A stretch of DNA of 64,000 bases from Bacteroidota bacterium (GCA_016868455.1 VGGV01000001.1:124001-188000); one strand, 5' to 3'. Counted from the first letter of the stretch, positions 20,704-30,280 are shown. Notes: generated from the letters alone by a model not told the origin. Program-made: numbers and translations.

Positions 20704-21540
20704 TTATTTCAGCGTATTCATGATTTCTTCATTCTGCTTTACAAATTCGGGGAACTTTGTTTCAGTTGCAACACGTATTGCATTTTTGGCAGCTGCCATT
20801 GCTTCTTCTTTCTTTCCCATTTTGGCCAGTATCCTTGCTTTCAGCGTATGCACCCAGGGTTGTGCATTGGGGGAAGCATCCACCGCCTTGTTTACCCATG
20901 TGAGCGCCTGATTCAGATCTTTTCCGTTGTCAAAATAATAAGATGCTGCTGAATAATAAGGCCTGTTATCCTTGTTCATAATGTTGTCAATGGACTTCAT
21001 CACTTTGCTGTCCACATCTGCAGTAATCGGGAAGGCTAAATAAACTTTGTCCCACATCAGGCTCAGGTTACAACTGTTGCTCTTCATATCGTCAAAACTG
21101 ATGGTGAAGGTTTCGATAGGAAAAGGCAACTGCATGGGTACAACATTTACCCTCACCACATCCTGCTCCTGCTTATAAGCATTGGGGCTGGTTACATCGG
21201 TTTGTTTGCTGATGATGATAGTCCACTCTTTTTCGCCGGGGATGGAAAGTAAACCGTATTTACCTGCAGGCACTTTAGTTCCGCCGATGGTCACTTCCTC
21301 ACCAAAATTAAGGGTAGTGGCCTGGTTGGCGCCGGTACGCCATACCTGTCCGTAAGGTACCAGGTCGCCAAATACTTTACGGCCCTTGATACCCGGGCGG
21401 GAATAGGAAAGTTCAATGGTGGACAGCCCGAAATTTTGTTTTAAAGTTTGTGTAGGGCTGGGTTGCGGCGTTGTCAGCGTTTGTGCATCAGCAGTCAAAA
21501 AAGCAAAAGCAGCCACAGCTGCGATAAATATTTTTTTCAT
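20704..21540 (-). CDS. DUF2911 domain-containing secreted protein
   Basis: 278 aa; signal peptide; VYGRPGIKGR-like SYSRPGIKGRKVFGDLVPYGQVWRTGANQATTLNF. Confidence 0.85.
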   Translation of the reverse strand: MKKIFIAAVAAFAFLTADAQTLTTPQPSPTQTLKQNFGLSTIELSYSRPGIKGRKVFGDLVPYGQVWRTGANQATTLNFGEEVTIGGTKVPAGKYGLLSIPGEKEWTIIISKQTDVTSPNAYKQEQDVVRVNVVPMQLPFPIETFTISFDDMKSNSCNLSLMWDKVYLAFPITADVDSKVMKSIDNIMNKDNRPYYSAASYYFDNGKDLNQALTWVNKAVDASPNAQPWVHTLKARILAKMGKKEEAMAAAKNAIRVATETKFPEFVKQNEEIMNTLK

Positions 21541-21684
21541 ACAAGCATGTTTTTAGAGAAGGCAAAGGTAGGGCAAAAGGGGAGTTGGTAGTTATTAGTT
21601 AGAAGTCAGGAGCCATTAACCCGGATGAGTGGCTCAAATCAGATTTGAAATGGCAGCCATTATTTAGCAACCCGGTTTCAGGGC

Positions 21685-21852
21685 TCAGAATTCAATTGTA
21701 ACGGTTGTACGGCCTTTTTTGTTGGCGGCCCTTTTCCATTTCGGCCCTTCCTTTACCAGCCGGTTGCCTTTAGCAAACTCCTGGAGGGTTTTAGAAAGCA
21801 AGGTATCATTTCACAGCCGGTTAGTGATTACGGGGCTGGTTTCTACCGGTCC
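21685..21852 (-). pseudogene. C-terminal gene remnant with in-frame TGA
   Basis: Minus-strand frame reads ...GPVETSPVITNRL*NDTLLSKTLQEFAKGNRLVKEGPKWKRAANKKGRTTVTIEF*; protein-like composition but no start and an internal stop; family not recognised. Confidence 0.35.
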
Positions 21853-21879
21853 TTATTTTTAAAATGACAAAACTGCTTT

Positions 21880-22396
21880 ATGTCCAAAAAAATTCAACTC
21901 AGTATTCCCAAACCCTGTCATGAGGACTGGAATGCCATGACGCCAGTTGAAAAGGGAAAATTCTGCGGCTCCTGCCAGAAACAGGTTATTGACTTCAGCA
22001 CTATGAGTGACCGTCAGGTGGCAGAGTTTTTCAAAAAGCCCTCCACAGGTTCTGTATGCAAAAGGGTTATGACCGGCCAGCTTGATCGGGATATTGAAAT
22101 TCCCAAAAAAAGGATACCCTGGCTGAAGTATTTTTTCACCATTGCGCTGCCCGCATTCTTTGTTTCTGTTAAAGCCGGCGCTGACCATTCAATGGGAACA
22201 AACCGAAGAAGGCTACTATACCCTTCAGCTTATAAATTCTTCAGGTCAGGCAGTGTATCAAAAAGAAATATGGATTGATGCCGGGGCCAGGTTGCTGAAC
22301 CTTGAAATACCCCGGGTGGCTGCAGGGAACTATTTTCTCGTATTGGTCAATAAAGAAAGCGGCAGGAAGTATGCTGAGAAGATAATTATTCAGTAG
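21880..22396 (+). pseudogene. T9SS-type secreted protein with passenger deleted: N-terminus joined out of frame to C-terminal sorting domain
   Basis: N-part MSKKIQLSIPKPCHEDWNAMTPVEKGKFCGSCQKQVIDFSTMSDRQVAEFFKKPSTGSVCKR...KYFFTIALPAFFVSVKAGA; overlapping frame gives IQWEQTEEGYYTLQLINSSGQAVYQKEIWID...GNYFLVLVNKESGRKYAEKIIIQ* (type-A T9SS sorting domain-like). Confidence 0.65.
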
Positions 22397-22528
22397 CGGC
22401 TAAGTGCTTCATCTTAGTTTACCAAAATAGCGGCGGAATTCGGAAATTTCCCTGTTGGTATTACGATTGCATCACCGGATTTGATTCTTATTTTCGTGGT
22501 ATATTTTAATCCTTTAAAACAATACCTT

Positions 22529-23059
22529 ATGAAAAAGCTCTTCCACTTATGCCTGCTGGCTGTAATTTCAGCCGGTTTTATTTCCTGTACCAAATCAGCC
22601 GGCGACAGGGCTGCCCCTGTTTCTGAAAATGCAAAAATGTCCCGTTCAAGAGAATCCGCGAACCTCTATGAATTGTGAACAAAAGTATTTAATGAAATTA
22701 ATGAACCCAGGCCTACCGTATTGGGCAATCCTGACTCCTATCTTTTTGAAGGAGACCAGGCAGTATTCTATGTTATCGTTTCAGATGAGCCTCCTTCGGA
22801 TGCCTATACCGGTTCGCTGAACCTGGTGGATGAAGCTACCGGCAACACCATCCAGACCATTCACCTGCTCCCGATGTATGCTCCCGAAGCTGCCAATCTA
22901 AATGTTCCCAGAGATGTGGCTCCGCATCCTTTTATGTTTGCTGCCGTCGATATTGACAGCCAGTATACTGGCAGAACCGTTGCGCTGCAGTCTACGATTC
23001 AGCTGCCTACCGGTGAAGTATCAACAGCCACATTGCCATCCGCATTTATCGTTCAATAA
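22529..23059 (+). pseudogene. Lipoprotein gene with in-frame TGA
   Basis: MKKLFHLCLLAVISAGFISCTKS...ESANLYEL*TKVFNEINEPRPTVLGNPDSYLFEGDQAVFYVIV...; TGA at 22676-22678 with the same frame open on both sides. Confidence 0.6.
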
Positions 23060-23084
23060 TTTTCTGATCATATTATTTTTATCC

Positions 23085-23112
23085 GAAACCCTCCATGTAC
23101 ACGGAGGGTTTC
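23085..23112. terminator. Bidirectional terminator between convergent genes
   Basis: GAAACCCTCC-ATGTACAC-GGAGGGTTTC stem. Confidence 0.75.
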
Positions 23113-24012
23113 TTATTTAAATGCAGGATGAAACTGCTCCAGGGTTTTACGGAGAAAATCCCTGTCAAGGTGAGTATAAATTTCTGTAGTGGTGATGCTG
23201 GCATGGCCGAGCATTTCCTGAACTGCCCGCAGGTCGGCGCCGCCCTTTATCAGGTGGGTGGCAAAGGAATGGCGGAACGTATGCGGTGAAATTGTTTTTT
23301 TGATACCCGCTTTCAGGGCAAGGTCTTTGATAATATAAAATATCATTACCCTTGACATTTTACCACCGCGGCGGTTGAGGAAGAGAATATCCTCATTACC
23401 TTTTTGCGGCAACAGTTGCGGCCGGATATTATTTTTATAGATTTTAATATACTTTACAGCGCTGCTGCCGATGGGTACCAGCCGTTCTTTGTCGCCTTTG
23501 CCCGTTACCCGGATAAAGCCCACATCCAGGTATAACTGGGAAATGCGCAGCCCCGTTACTTCGCTTACCCTCAGGCCACAGCTGTACATGGTTTCCAGTA
23601 TGGCTTTGTTTCTTCCCCCTTCCGGTTTGCTCAAGTCAATAGCGGCGATTATTTTTTCTATTTCATCAAAGCTGAGGGTATCGGGCAATGTTCTTTTTAG
23701 TTTGGGAGCTTCCAGGAGAGCGGTGGGGTCTGTTTTGCAAATGTCTTCCAGCAGGCAATATTTATAAAAGGCCCTGATACCGGAAATTGCCCTTGCCTGT
23801 GAAGTGTCGCTCATACCAAGGCCTGCGATCCATTTAACAAACTGTTGCAGGTCTTTCAGGGTAATATCCCCCGGGCTCTTCAGGTTGTTTTTTTCCTGCA
23901 GGAAAACTGTAAGGTGCTCTATATCCCGCAGGTAAGCTTCAACCGAATTGGCGGAAAGGGATTTTTCCAGTTGCAGATAGGTTTTAAAACCTTTTTTGTA
24001 GGGCTCCCACAT
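23113..24012 (-). CDS. xerD: Site-specific tyrosine recombinase XerD
   Basis: 299 aa; catalytic HTFRHSFATHLIKGGADLRAVQEMLGHASITTTEIYTHLD. Confidence 0.92.
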   Translation of the reverse strand: MWEPYKKGFKTYLQLEKSLSANSVEAYLRDIEHLTVFLQEKNNLKSPGDITLKDLQQFVKWIAGLGMSDTSQARAISGIRAFYKYCLLEDICKTDPTALLEAPKLKRTLPDTLSFDEIEKIIAAIDLSKPEGGRNKAILETMYSCGLRVSEVTGLRISQLYLDVGFIRVTGKGDKERLVPIGSSAVKYIKIYKNNIRPQLLPQKGNEDILFLNRRGGKMSRVMIFYIIKDLALKAGIKKTISPHTFRHSFATHLIKGGADLRAVQEMLGHASITTTEIYTHLDRDFLRKTLEQFHPAFK

Positions 24013-24048
24013 CGGTTAAGAATCCAAAATGCAAATAAAAAATCTCAG

Positions 24049-24720
24049 TTACTCCAGCGCAATCTTCTTCTCCAGTTCCTTCCATTCATTATCCACTTTT
24101 ACTTTTACCCAGATTCTTTGACTGGTTACATTTACCGAATCAATAAATTCATGGATGGCATCATAGTCAATATCCAGCGCCTTGCCAAATGTCATCATAG
24201 CCTTTTTACCTGAACGCACCTGCTCCACATAGATATTGCCCCTGTCGGTGTAGGCTATCATATCTTCGGCTACGGCAAATTTGGGGTCAAAACTGTTGAT
24301 GCCGCTGCTGCGTTTGCTGATATTGCCGGTTTTGCTGAATGGCAGTTTTATCTGGAAACCACGCCCTGTTACACAGTCATTAAAAAGGAGGCAGACAGAA
24401 GAAGTGTCGTTGAATATGCAGCGAATAAAATCTTTATTGATTTTTATTCCCTCAAAGCCAAACGCCGTTTTCAGGCTGGCGCCCATCGCATCGTGGCTGC
24501 GGATGATGCTTTCCGGGCCGCAATTGGCAGCTGTAATATAAACAGAAGGATTCAGTACATGTTCGCCTTCGAATTTCAGCGTATCAGTAAGGCAGGCAGT
24601 ATCACAAAAAGTTGCTGCTTTCGATGAGGAAGACCTGCAGCCAACCATAATCCAAATACCGGCAACGGCGGCAACTACTGCAAATACATATCGCATATAA
24701 AGCAAGTTTGATTCAGACAA
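24049..24720 (-). CDS. Hypothetical lipoprotein/exported protein
   Basis: 223 aa; N-terminal hydrophobic segment followed by MVGCRSSSS lipobox-like. Confidence 0.55.
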   Translation of the reverse strand: MSESNLLYMRYVFAVVAAVAGIWIMVGCRSSSSKAATFCDTACLTDTLKFEGEHVLNPSVYITAANCGPESIIRSHDAMGASLKTAFGFEGIKINKDFIRCIFNDTSSVCLLFNDCVTGRGFQIKLPFSKTGNISKRSSGINSFDPKFAVAEDMIAYTDRGNIYVEQVRSGKKAMMTFGKALDIDYDAIHEFIDSVNVTSQRIWVKVKVDNEWKELEKKIALE

Positions 24721-24809
24721 ATGTAACCATTGATGTCATAACCGGGTAATAATATTGATACAGCCTTGTGCTGCTTTTATCGTTTGTTCATTTCTATTAT
24801 CTTCGGCGC

Positions 24810-25385
24810 ATGGCGATGAAAGAACCTGTAAACCTCCGTTCGTACAAAAAGAAAATGCTCAGAAACAGGAACCGCTTCCGGAAGTTCCTAACCCGTATTG
24901 AAAAAAAGCTCCTGCCGGGATTGCAGGCTCTTCTGCCGGCACTGGAAAAAAGAGTTTGGAATGAACCAGACTGTTTGCAATGCGGCAAATGCTGTAAAAC
25001 CATGAGTCCCACTTATACAGAAAAGAATATCAAAAGAATTTCGGCCCACCTGAAGATGAGCGAAGAGGCTTTTAAGCAAAAATGGCTGCGGCAGGAGCGG
25101 GGTGGCGACTGAGACTGGCTGAATAAGAAAGCACCCTGCCAGTTCCTGGATTTGCGTACCAATATGTGCACCATTTATGAAGTAAGGCCCACTGACTGTG
25201 CAGGATTTCCCCATCAGCAAAAGAAACTGAAAGGTTATATGCATGTTCATAAACAAAATGTGGAACTCTGTCCCGCCACCTATAAAATGGTAGAAAAAAT
25301 GAAGCAATGGGCCGGCGGTGAGCTGGTAATCTCCAAAGCGGAGCAGCAAAAGCACTTTCTTTACCGGGGCATAAGAAAGATATAA
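24810..25385 (+). pseudogene. YkgJ-family Fe-S/zinc-chelate protein with in-frame TGA
   Basis: CLQCGKCCKTMSPTYTEKNI...RQERGGD*DWLNKKAPCQFLDLRTNMCTIYEVRPTDCAGFPH; TGA 25110-25112, same frame continues to TAA at 25383. Confidence 0.7.
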
Positions 25386-25415
25386 CATAGATGCCGGAAA
25401 CCTGGTGCACCTGGT

Positions 25416-25772
25416 TTACAGATAAACGTCTTCTATCAGAAAGAACTCCGCCTTTCCGCCGGGTTGCAGGGTGATGGAAAGAATGTCGTATTGTATCCAC
25501 GGGTGACCGGGATTCAGATGCAGGTATTCATTGGCTGCTTTTTGCAGGTATTTAAATTTCTTCCTGGTTACGCTGTCTTCAGGATGGCCCAGCGATGAGG
25601 CTTTTTTTGTTTTTACTTCCACAAAGTGCAGAAATTTTCCCCTCGCAGCTATGATATCTATTTCGTGGTGCAAATGACGCCAGTTGCGGTGCAGGATTTT
25701 ATAACCCCGTCCGGCAAGCCATTCGGCCGCCATGGCCTCGCCTGCTTTGCCCAGATCATTGTGGTCAGCCAT
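25416..25772 (-). CDS. YraN family protein (UPF0102)
   Basis: 118 aa; GKAGEAMAAEWLAGRGYKILHRNWRHLHHEIDIIA...LHFVEVKTKK. Confidence 0.9.
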   Translation of the reverse strand: MADHNDLGKAGEAMAAEWLAGRGYKILHRNWRHLHHEIDIIAARGKFLHFVEVKTKKASSLGHPEDSVTRKKFKYLQKAANEYLHLNPGHPWIQYDILSITLQPGGKAEFFLIEDVYL

Positions 25773-25808
25773 GCCTTATCTTTACTTCAATATTAAAAAA
25801 AATCGTTC

Positions 25809-26960
25809 ATGCCGGGGATATATCCGTTGAAAGGAGTGATAAAACATTACGACTGGGGCGGGAATTCCTTCATCCCTTCTATGCTGCAGCATGAGAACCC
25901 CGGGCAGCTGCCATTTGCTGAATACTGGATGGGCACCCATCCCGTAGGAATGGCACTGGTGAAAACGACTGAAGGCGAAAAGGAACTTATTTCGCTTACC
26001 GGTTTGCTTTCTTTTCTGTTCAAAGTGCTGGATGTAAAAGATATGCTGTCCATCCAGGTACATCCTTCAAAGCAGGCGGCCGAAAAAGCATTTGCCAGGG
26101 AAAATGCGGAAGGCATTCCGCTGCATTCGCCGCAACGGAATTACAGGGATGCCAATCATAAACCGGAACTGATGGTGGCCCTGGGCGATTTTTGGCTGCT
26201 GCATGGCTTCAAGCCGGCAGAAGAACTGGTTTATACGTTGCTGAATGTAACGGAGCTAAGGGAATTGCTGCCGGTATTCAATCAATCGGGTTATGCCGGT
26301 TTATATAAGCACATTATGGAAATGCCGCAGGCGGAAGTGAACCGGATCCTGCAGCCCTTGATCCATAATCTCTCATCCGTTTATCAAAACAGGGAACCCG
26401 ACCGGTACGATGAAGATTTCTGGGCGGCAAAAGCAGCTAACCTGTTTACTAAAAATGGCAATATTGACCGCGGCATATTTTCCATCTATTTGTTCAACCT
26501 GGTTCATTTAAAAGAAGGGGAGGGAATTTTTCAGGGTGCAGGGGTGCCTCATACATACCTGGAGGGCCGGAACGTTGAAATTATGGCCAGCTCGGATAAT
26601 GTCCTTCGGGGCGGCCTCACCACCAAGCATATTGATGTAAAAGAACTGATGAAACATGTAAAATGCGAAGCTGTTTATCCCGAAATTCTCACTGCGGAAA
26701 ACGGCACAGGTTCTCTGCTGAAATACAAAGTTCCCGTGAGCGACTTTGTGCTGGAAAAAACAGAACTGGCAGCCGGCGACACAATAAATCTGCAGGCAGA
26801 GTCGTCAGAAATTTTGCTGGTAACGGAAGGAGAGGTGCAGGCTGGCGGTATAACGCTTAAGCCCGGACAACCTTCGGCCATTGTGCTGGCAGGAACTGAT
26901 TATACTTTGAAAGGTGTGGCTGCCCGTACCGTAGTTTTCAGGGCGGGGCCGGGCTGTTAA
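25809..26960 (+). CDS. manA: Mannose-6-phosphate isomerase, class I
   Basis: 383 aa; YPLKGVIKHYDWGG, LSIQVHPSKQAAEK, HKPELMVAL, GAGVPHTYLEGRNVEIMASSDNVLRGGLT. Confidence 0.93.
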   Translation: MPGIYPLKGVIKHYDWGGNSFIPSMLQHENPGQLPFAEYWMGTHPVGMALVKTTEGEKELISLTGLLSFLFKVLDVKDMLSIQVHPSKQAAEKAFARENAEGIPLHSPQRNYRDANHKPELMVALGDFWLLHGFKPAEELVYTLLNVTELRELLPVFNQSGYAGLYKHIMEMPQAEVNRILQPLIHNLSSVYQNREPDRYDEDFWAAKAANLFTKNGNIDRGIFSIYLFNLVHLKEGEGIFQGAGVPHTYLEGRNVEIMASSDNVLRGGLTTKHIDVKELMKHVKCEAVYPEILTAENGTGSLLKYKVPVSDFVLEKTELAAGDTINLQAESSEILLVTEGEVQAGGITLKPGQPSAIVLAGTDYTLKGVAARTVVFRAGPGC

Positions 26961-27031
26961 CAGCCGTTGATAAATAGCCCTTTCAATTGGGGCAATTCGT
27001 TTATTTTTGCACTCACTTAATTATTACAGTT

Positions 27032-27601
27032 ATGAAGGCAAATGGTCGAATCATTCTTTTTACCCTGCTGCTAATTGTGCTGCAAACGGCCTGTAAATAT
27101 TTTTTTGCAGCGGAGCCGGCCTGGTCCGGATTTTCACCATTCATTGCCATTGCTCTGTTCTCCGGGTTTATCATAAAACAGAGGAATTTATCCTTCCTGC
27201 TGCCTTTGCTGGCATTGTTTATCAGCGATGCTATTATTCATGTTTTATACCTTAACGGGGACTTTGCCTTTGCAGGGTTTTATCCCGGTCAGTGGAAGAA
27301 TTATTTTGTGCTGCTTGGCTGCACCCTGATGGGCTGGATACTGAGAGCGAAAAAATATTCCACCCTGGCTGCTGGTGCTTTGGCAGCGCCCACATTATTC
27401 TTTCTTATTTCCAACTTTATGGTTTGGCAGGCTGCAACGGAGGCTGTTTATTCAAAAACATTCAATGGCCTTATGACATGTTATGAAGCCGGCCTGCCTT
27501 TTTACAGGAATTCGTTAATTGCAACCATTGTATTCCTGCCCGTGATTTTGCTGCTGTATAATTATTTTACAGGGGAAAAAGCAGAACTGAGACTGGTCTG
27601 A
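27032..27601 (+). CDS. DUF6580-like integral membrane protein
   Basis: Polytopic ~190 aa starting MKANGRIILFTLLLIVLQ; AEPAWSGFSPFIAIALFSG... The ORF track start at 26987 is upstream of the likely ATG. Confidence 0.65.
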   Translation: MKANGRIILFTLLLIVLQTACKYFFAAEPAWSGFSPFIAIALFSGFIIKQRNLSFLLPLLALFISDAIIHVLYLNGDFAFAGFYPGQWKNYFVLLGCTLMGWILRAKKYSTLAAGALAAPTLFFLISNFMVWQAATEAVYSKTFNGLMTCYEAGLPFYRNSLIATIVFLPVILLLYNYFTGEKAELRLV

Positions 27602-27622
27602 TCCATTCATTTTAAGGAAATA

Positions 27623-28105
27623 TCAGAATAACTCTTCATTGCCGGAAGTAAAACCTTTGTCTTCAAGCAAGGTATGGTGCAGGCTATCTGCCGCCTCGGT
27701 TGCCAGTTCATCACAACGGTTATTGTATGGATTGTCGGCATGGCCTCTTACCCAAATAAATTTAATTGTGTGTTTTTTTGAAAGCAGGTAAAATTCTTTC
27801 CACAGATCCGGGTTTTTTTTCTTGCCTTTAAAATTTGTTTTGATCCAGGTGTTCAGCCAGCCTTCTACCCATGCTTTTACCACATATTGGCTGTCGGAAT
27901 AGATCGTCACCTTCATTCCCTCTTTCTTCAGCGCTTTGAGTCCGGCAATTACGGCCATCAGTTCCATGCGGTTATTGGTGGTGAGTTTATAGCCCTGCGA
28001 TAATTCTTTCCGGTGGGTACCGCTCATGAGGATGACGCCATAACCACCGGGGCCGGGATTGCCTCTTGAAGAGCCGTCAGTGTAGATAGTAATAGAGCTG
28101 TGCAT
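27623..28105 (-). CDS. rnhA: Ribonuclease HI
   Basis: 160 aa; IYTDGSSRGNPGPGGYG, NNRMELMAVIAGL, YSDSQYVVKAW, WVRGHADNPYNNRCDELA. Confidence 0.95.
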   Translation of the reverse strand: MHSSITIYTDGSSRGNPGPGGYGVILMSGTHRKELSQGYKLTTNNRMELMAVIAGLKALKKEGMKVTIYSDSQYVVKAWVEGWLNTWIKTNFKGKKKNPDLWKEFYLLSKKHTIKFIWVRGHADNPYNNRCDELATEAADSLHHTLLEDKGFTSGNEELF

Positions 28106-28134
28106 TATTGTTTTAGGATTTTTCCAACTCTTTG

Positions 28135-28250
28135 AGTCTTGTCATGCCGAGGTACGAGGCATCTCAAAGGTTTCCAAAATATTTTCTGTAGTAGTCTTTG
28201 AGACTCCTCCTTCACCTGCCTGCCGTCAGGCAGTTCGGAGTGACAAGACC
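28135..28250. repeat. Long imperfect inverted-repeat element (MITE/REP-like)
   Basis: Outer arms TCTTGTCATGCCGA ... TCGGAGTGACAAGA, inner arms GCATCTCAAAG ... CTTTGAGACTC, with an internal palindrome CTGCCTG-CCGT-CAGGCAG. Confidence 0.65.
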
Positions 28251-28252
28251 CA

Positions 28253-29947
28253 CTAAACTTGAAAAACTCCCGTCTTCAATTCATTGATCATGGGGTTACA
28301 ATTTGCCGCTGCAATCCCTTCACTAATCACTTTTCTCGTCTCCACCGGGTCAATAATAGCATCCACCCACAATCTTGCCGCAGCATAGTAAGGCGAAGTC
28401 TGTTTATCATAGCGGCTCTTTATTTTCTTCAGCAGTTTTTCTTCAGCCTCCGGTGTTATCACTTCTCCTTTTGCCTTCAGCGATGCTTCCTCAATCTGCA
28501 AAAGTGTTTTCGCCGCCGCATCGCCTCCCATCACAGCGATCTTTGCCGTAGGCCATGCATAAATAAACCGGGGATCGTAGGCTTTGCCGCACATGGCATA
28601 GTTACCGGCGCCGTAACTGTTGCCAATGATGATGGTGATCTTTGGTACCACTGAATTCGCCACCGCATTCACCATCTTTGCCCCGTCTTTAATGATGCCC
28701 GCATGTTCACTGCGGCTGCCTACCATAAAACCGGTAACATCCTGCAGAAACACCAATGGAATTTTTTTCTGATTACAATTCAGAATAAACCTTGCAGCTT
28801 TATCAGCGCTGTCATTATAGATAACACCGCCCATCTGCATCTCACCTTTTTTAGTTTTTACAATCAACCGTTGATTCGCCACAATACCAACAGCCCATCC
28901 GTCAATCCTTCCATAACCACACACTATCGTTTTACCATAATCAGGTTTAAATTGTTCAAACGATGATTCAGGTTCTTCACTTGTGCCTTGTGCCTTGTTC
29001 CTTGTGCCTTCAGCAGCATCTACAATACAGTCAATAATATCTAAAACATCATAAGGTTTACCATCCGATGGAAAGATGCCATACAGTTCTTCCGCTTTTT
29101 TCCCTGCCCGTCCGGCAGGCGGGTTCGGCGCTTTTGATTGTATCCTGTCAAACCCGGCTTTTGGTTTTTCGCCGAGCATACTCATCATCTTTTTAATATG
29201 ATCCATGCATTCCTGCTCGGTCCTGAATTTATAATCGGCAATACCGCTGATCTCCGTATGTGTTGCCGCACCACCGAGGGTTTCATTATCTATGTCTTCA
29301 CCGATGGCGGCTTTCACTAAATAAGGCCCGGCCAGGTAAATAGAACCCTTGCCTTCCACCATCAGCGTTTCATCACTCATGATGGGCAGGTAGGCGCCGC
29401 CCGCCACGCAGGGGCCCATTACTGCTGCTATTTGTGTAATGCCCATGCCGCTCATCACCGCATTGTTGCGGAAGATGCGGCCAAAATGTTCTTTGTCGGG
29501 AAATATTTCATCCTGCATCGGCAGGAAAACACCGGCGCTGTCCACCAGGTAAATAACAGGCAAATGATTTTCCATCGCTATCTCCTGCAACCGCAGGTTC
29601 TTTTTACCCGTGATGGGAAACCAGGCACCCGCCTTCACGGTCTGGTCGTTGGCGAGGATCACACACTGGCGGCCGCTTACATAACCTATACCGGCAACGG
29701 TACCACCTGCCGGGCAGCCTCCCTGTTCTTCATACATATCGTAACCGGCAAAAGCGCCGATCTCAATAAAAGGCGCATCGGTATCGCAGAGGTAAGCGAT
29801 CCTTTCTCTCGGCGTCAGTTTATCCTGGCTGCGCTGTTTCTCCATCGCTTTTTTACCGCCGCCCTCGTATATCTTTTCCAGCTTGCGGCGCATATCGCTG
29901 AGGCTGAGTTTCAGTTGGTCCTCGTTTTTGTTGAATTCTAAATTCAT
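28253..29947 (-). CDS. Acyl-CoA carboxylase, carboxyltransferase (beta) subunit
   Basis: 564 aa; RSQDKLTPRERIAYLCD, GGCPAGGTVAGIG, NNAVMSGMGITQIAAVMGPCVAGGAYLPIMSDE, FLQDVTGFMVGSRSEHAGIIKDGAKM. Confidence 0.9.
   Translation of the reverse strand: MNLEFNKNEDQLKLSLSDMRRKLEKIYEGGGKKAMEKQRSQDKLTPRERIAYLCDTDAPFIEIGAFAGYDMYEEQGGCPAGGTVAGIGYVSGRQCVILANDQTVKAGAWFPITGKKNLRLQEIAMENHLPVIYLVDSAGVFLPMQDEIFPDKEHFGRIFRNNAVMSGMGITQIAAVMGPCVAGGAYLPIMSDETLMVEGKGSIYLAGPYLVKAAIGEDIDNETLGGAATHTEISGIADYKFRTEQECMDHIKKMMSMLGEKPKAGFDRIQSKAPNPPAGRAGKKAEELYGIFPSDGKPYDVLDIIDCIVDAAEGTRNKAQGTSEEPESSFEQFKPDYGKTIVCGYGRIDGWAVGIVANQRLIVKTKKGEMQMGGVIYNDSADKAARFILNCNQKKIPLVFLQDVTGFMVGSRSEHAGIIKDGAKMVNAVANSVVPKITIIIGNSYGAGNYAMCGKAYDPRFIYAWPTAKIAVMGGDAAAKTLLQIEEASLKAKGEVITPEAEEKLLKKIKSRYDKQTSPYYAAARLWVDAIIDPVETRKVISEGIAAANCNPMINELKTGVFQV
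28981..29008. repeat. Heptamer tandem repeat (TTGTGCC)x4 inside carboxylase CDS
   Basis: TTGTGCC TTGTGCC TTGTTCC TTGTGCC; encodes GTRNKAQGT on the minus strand. Confidence 0.75.
29102..29119. repeat. 18-bp palindromic insert (CCTGCC...GGCAGG) in carboxylase CDS
   Basis: Minus strand CCTGCC-GGACG-GGCAGG G encodes PAGRAG, in frame. Confidence 0.6.
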
Positions 29948-30044
29948 TGGGAGTTGTTGATGGGCAAAGATAACCGCATTAGGAAACTTCCCCGCCTGGG
30001 CAGGGCGAACTGAGTAAGCTTACTTCTTTGAGAAGTTGGGGTGG

Positions 30045-30200
30045 GTTATGGGCTGTCATCGTTCGGCCTGCCTTCGGGAGCCTTGGCGCAGGCAGGTTCG
30101 CTGCGCTGCTGTAGTTCCGGCTGTTCGCTACAAGTCCTCGTTACGCTTCGCTTCACTGCGGGCTTTCCGCTTCCATCCGGCAGCCTTTGGGCTAAGAATG
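30045..30200. repeat. Dispersed GC-rich intergenic repeat region
   Basis: Non-coding stretch with CCTGCC...GGCAGG arms (30066 and about 30091) and GTTCGCTGCGCTGCTG / TGTTCGCTACAAG / CGTTACGCTTCGCTTC low-complexity pattern; no supported ORF. Confidence 0.4.
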
Positions 30201-30280
30201 TCTATTGAACAAATTAAACATGTTACTTTGTAGCCTTCCCTGAGATGTTCAATAAATATAAAAAATTCTTTTTTGTTCGG

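Noticed and set aside
23113-24012. XerD-like recombinase as a marker of an integrative element
   Set aside because: Looks like the housekeeping XerD; no att-like repeats, mobilisation genes or tRNA nearby.
30036-30233. 65-aa ORF MGWVMGCHRSACLREPWRRQ...
   Set aside because: Lies in a dispersed repeat; Arg-rich translation typical of non-coding repeat DNA.
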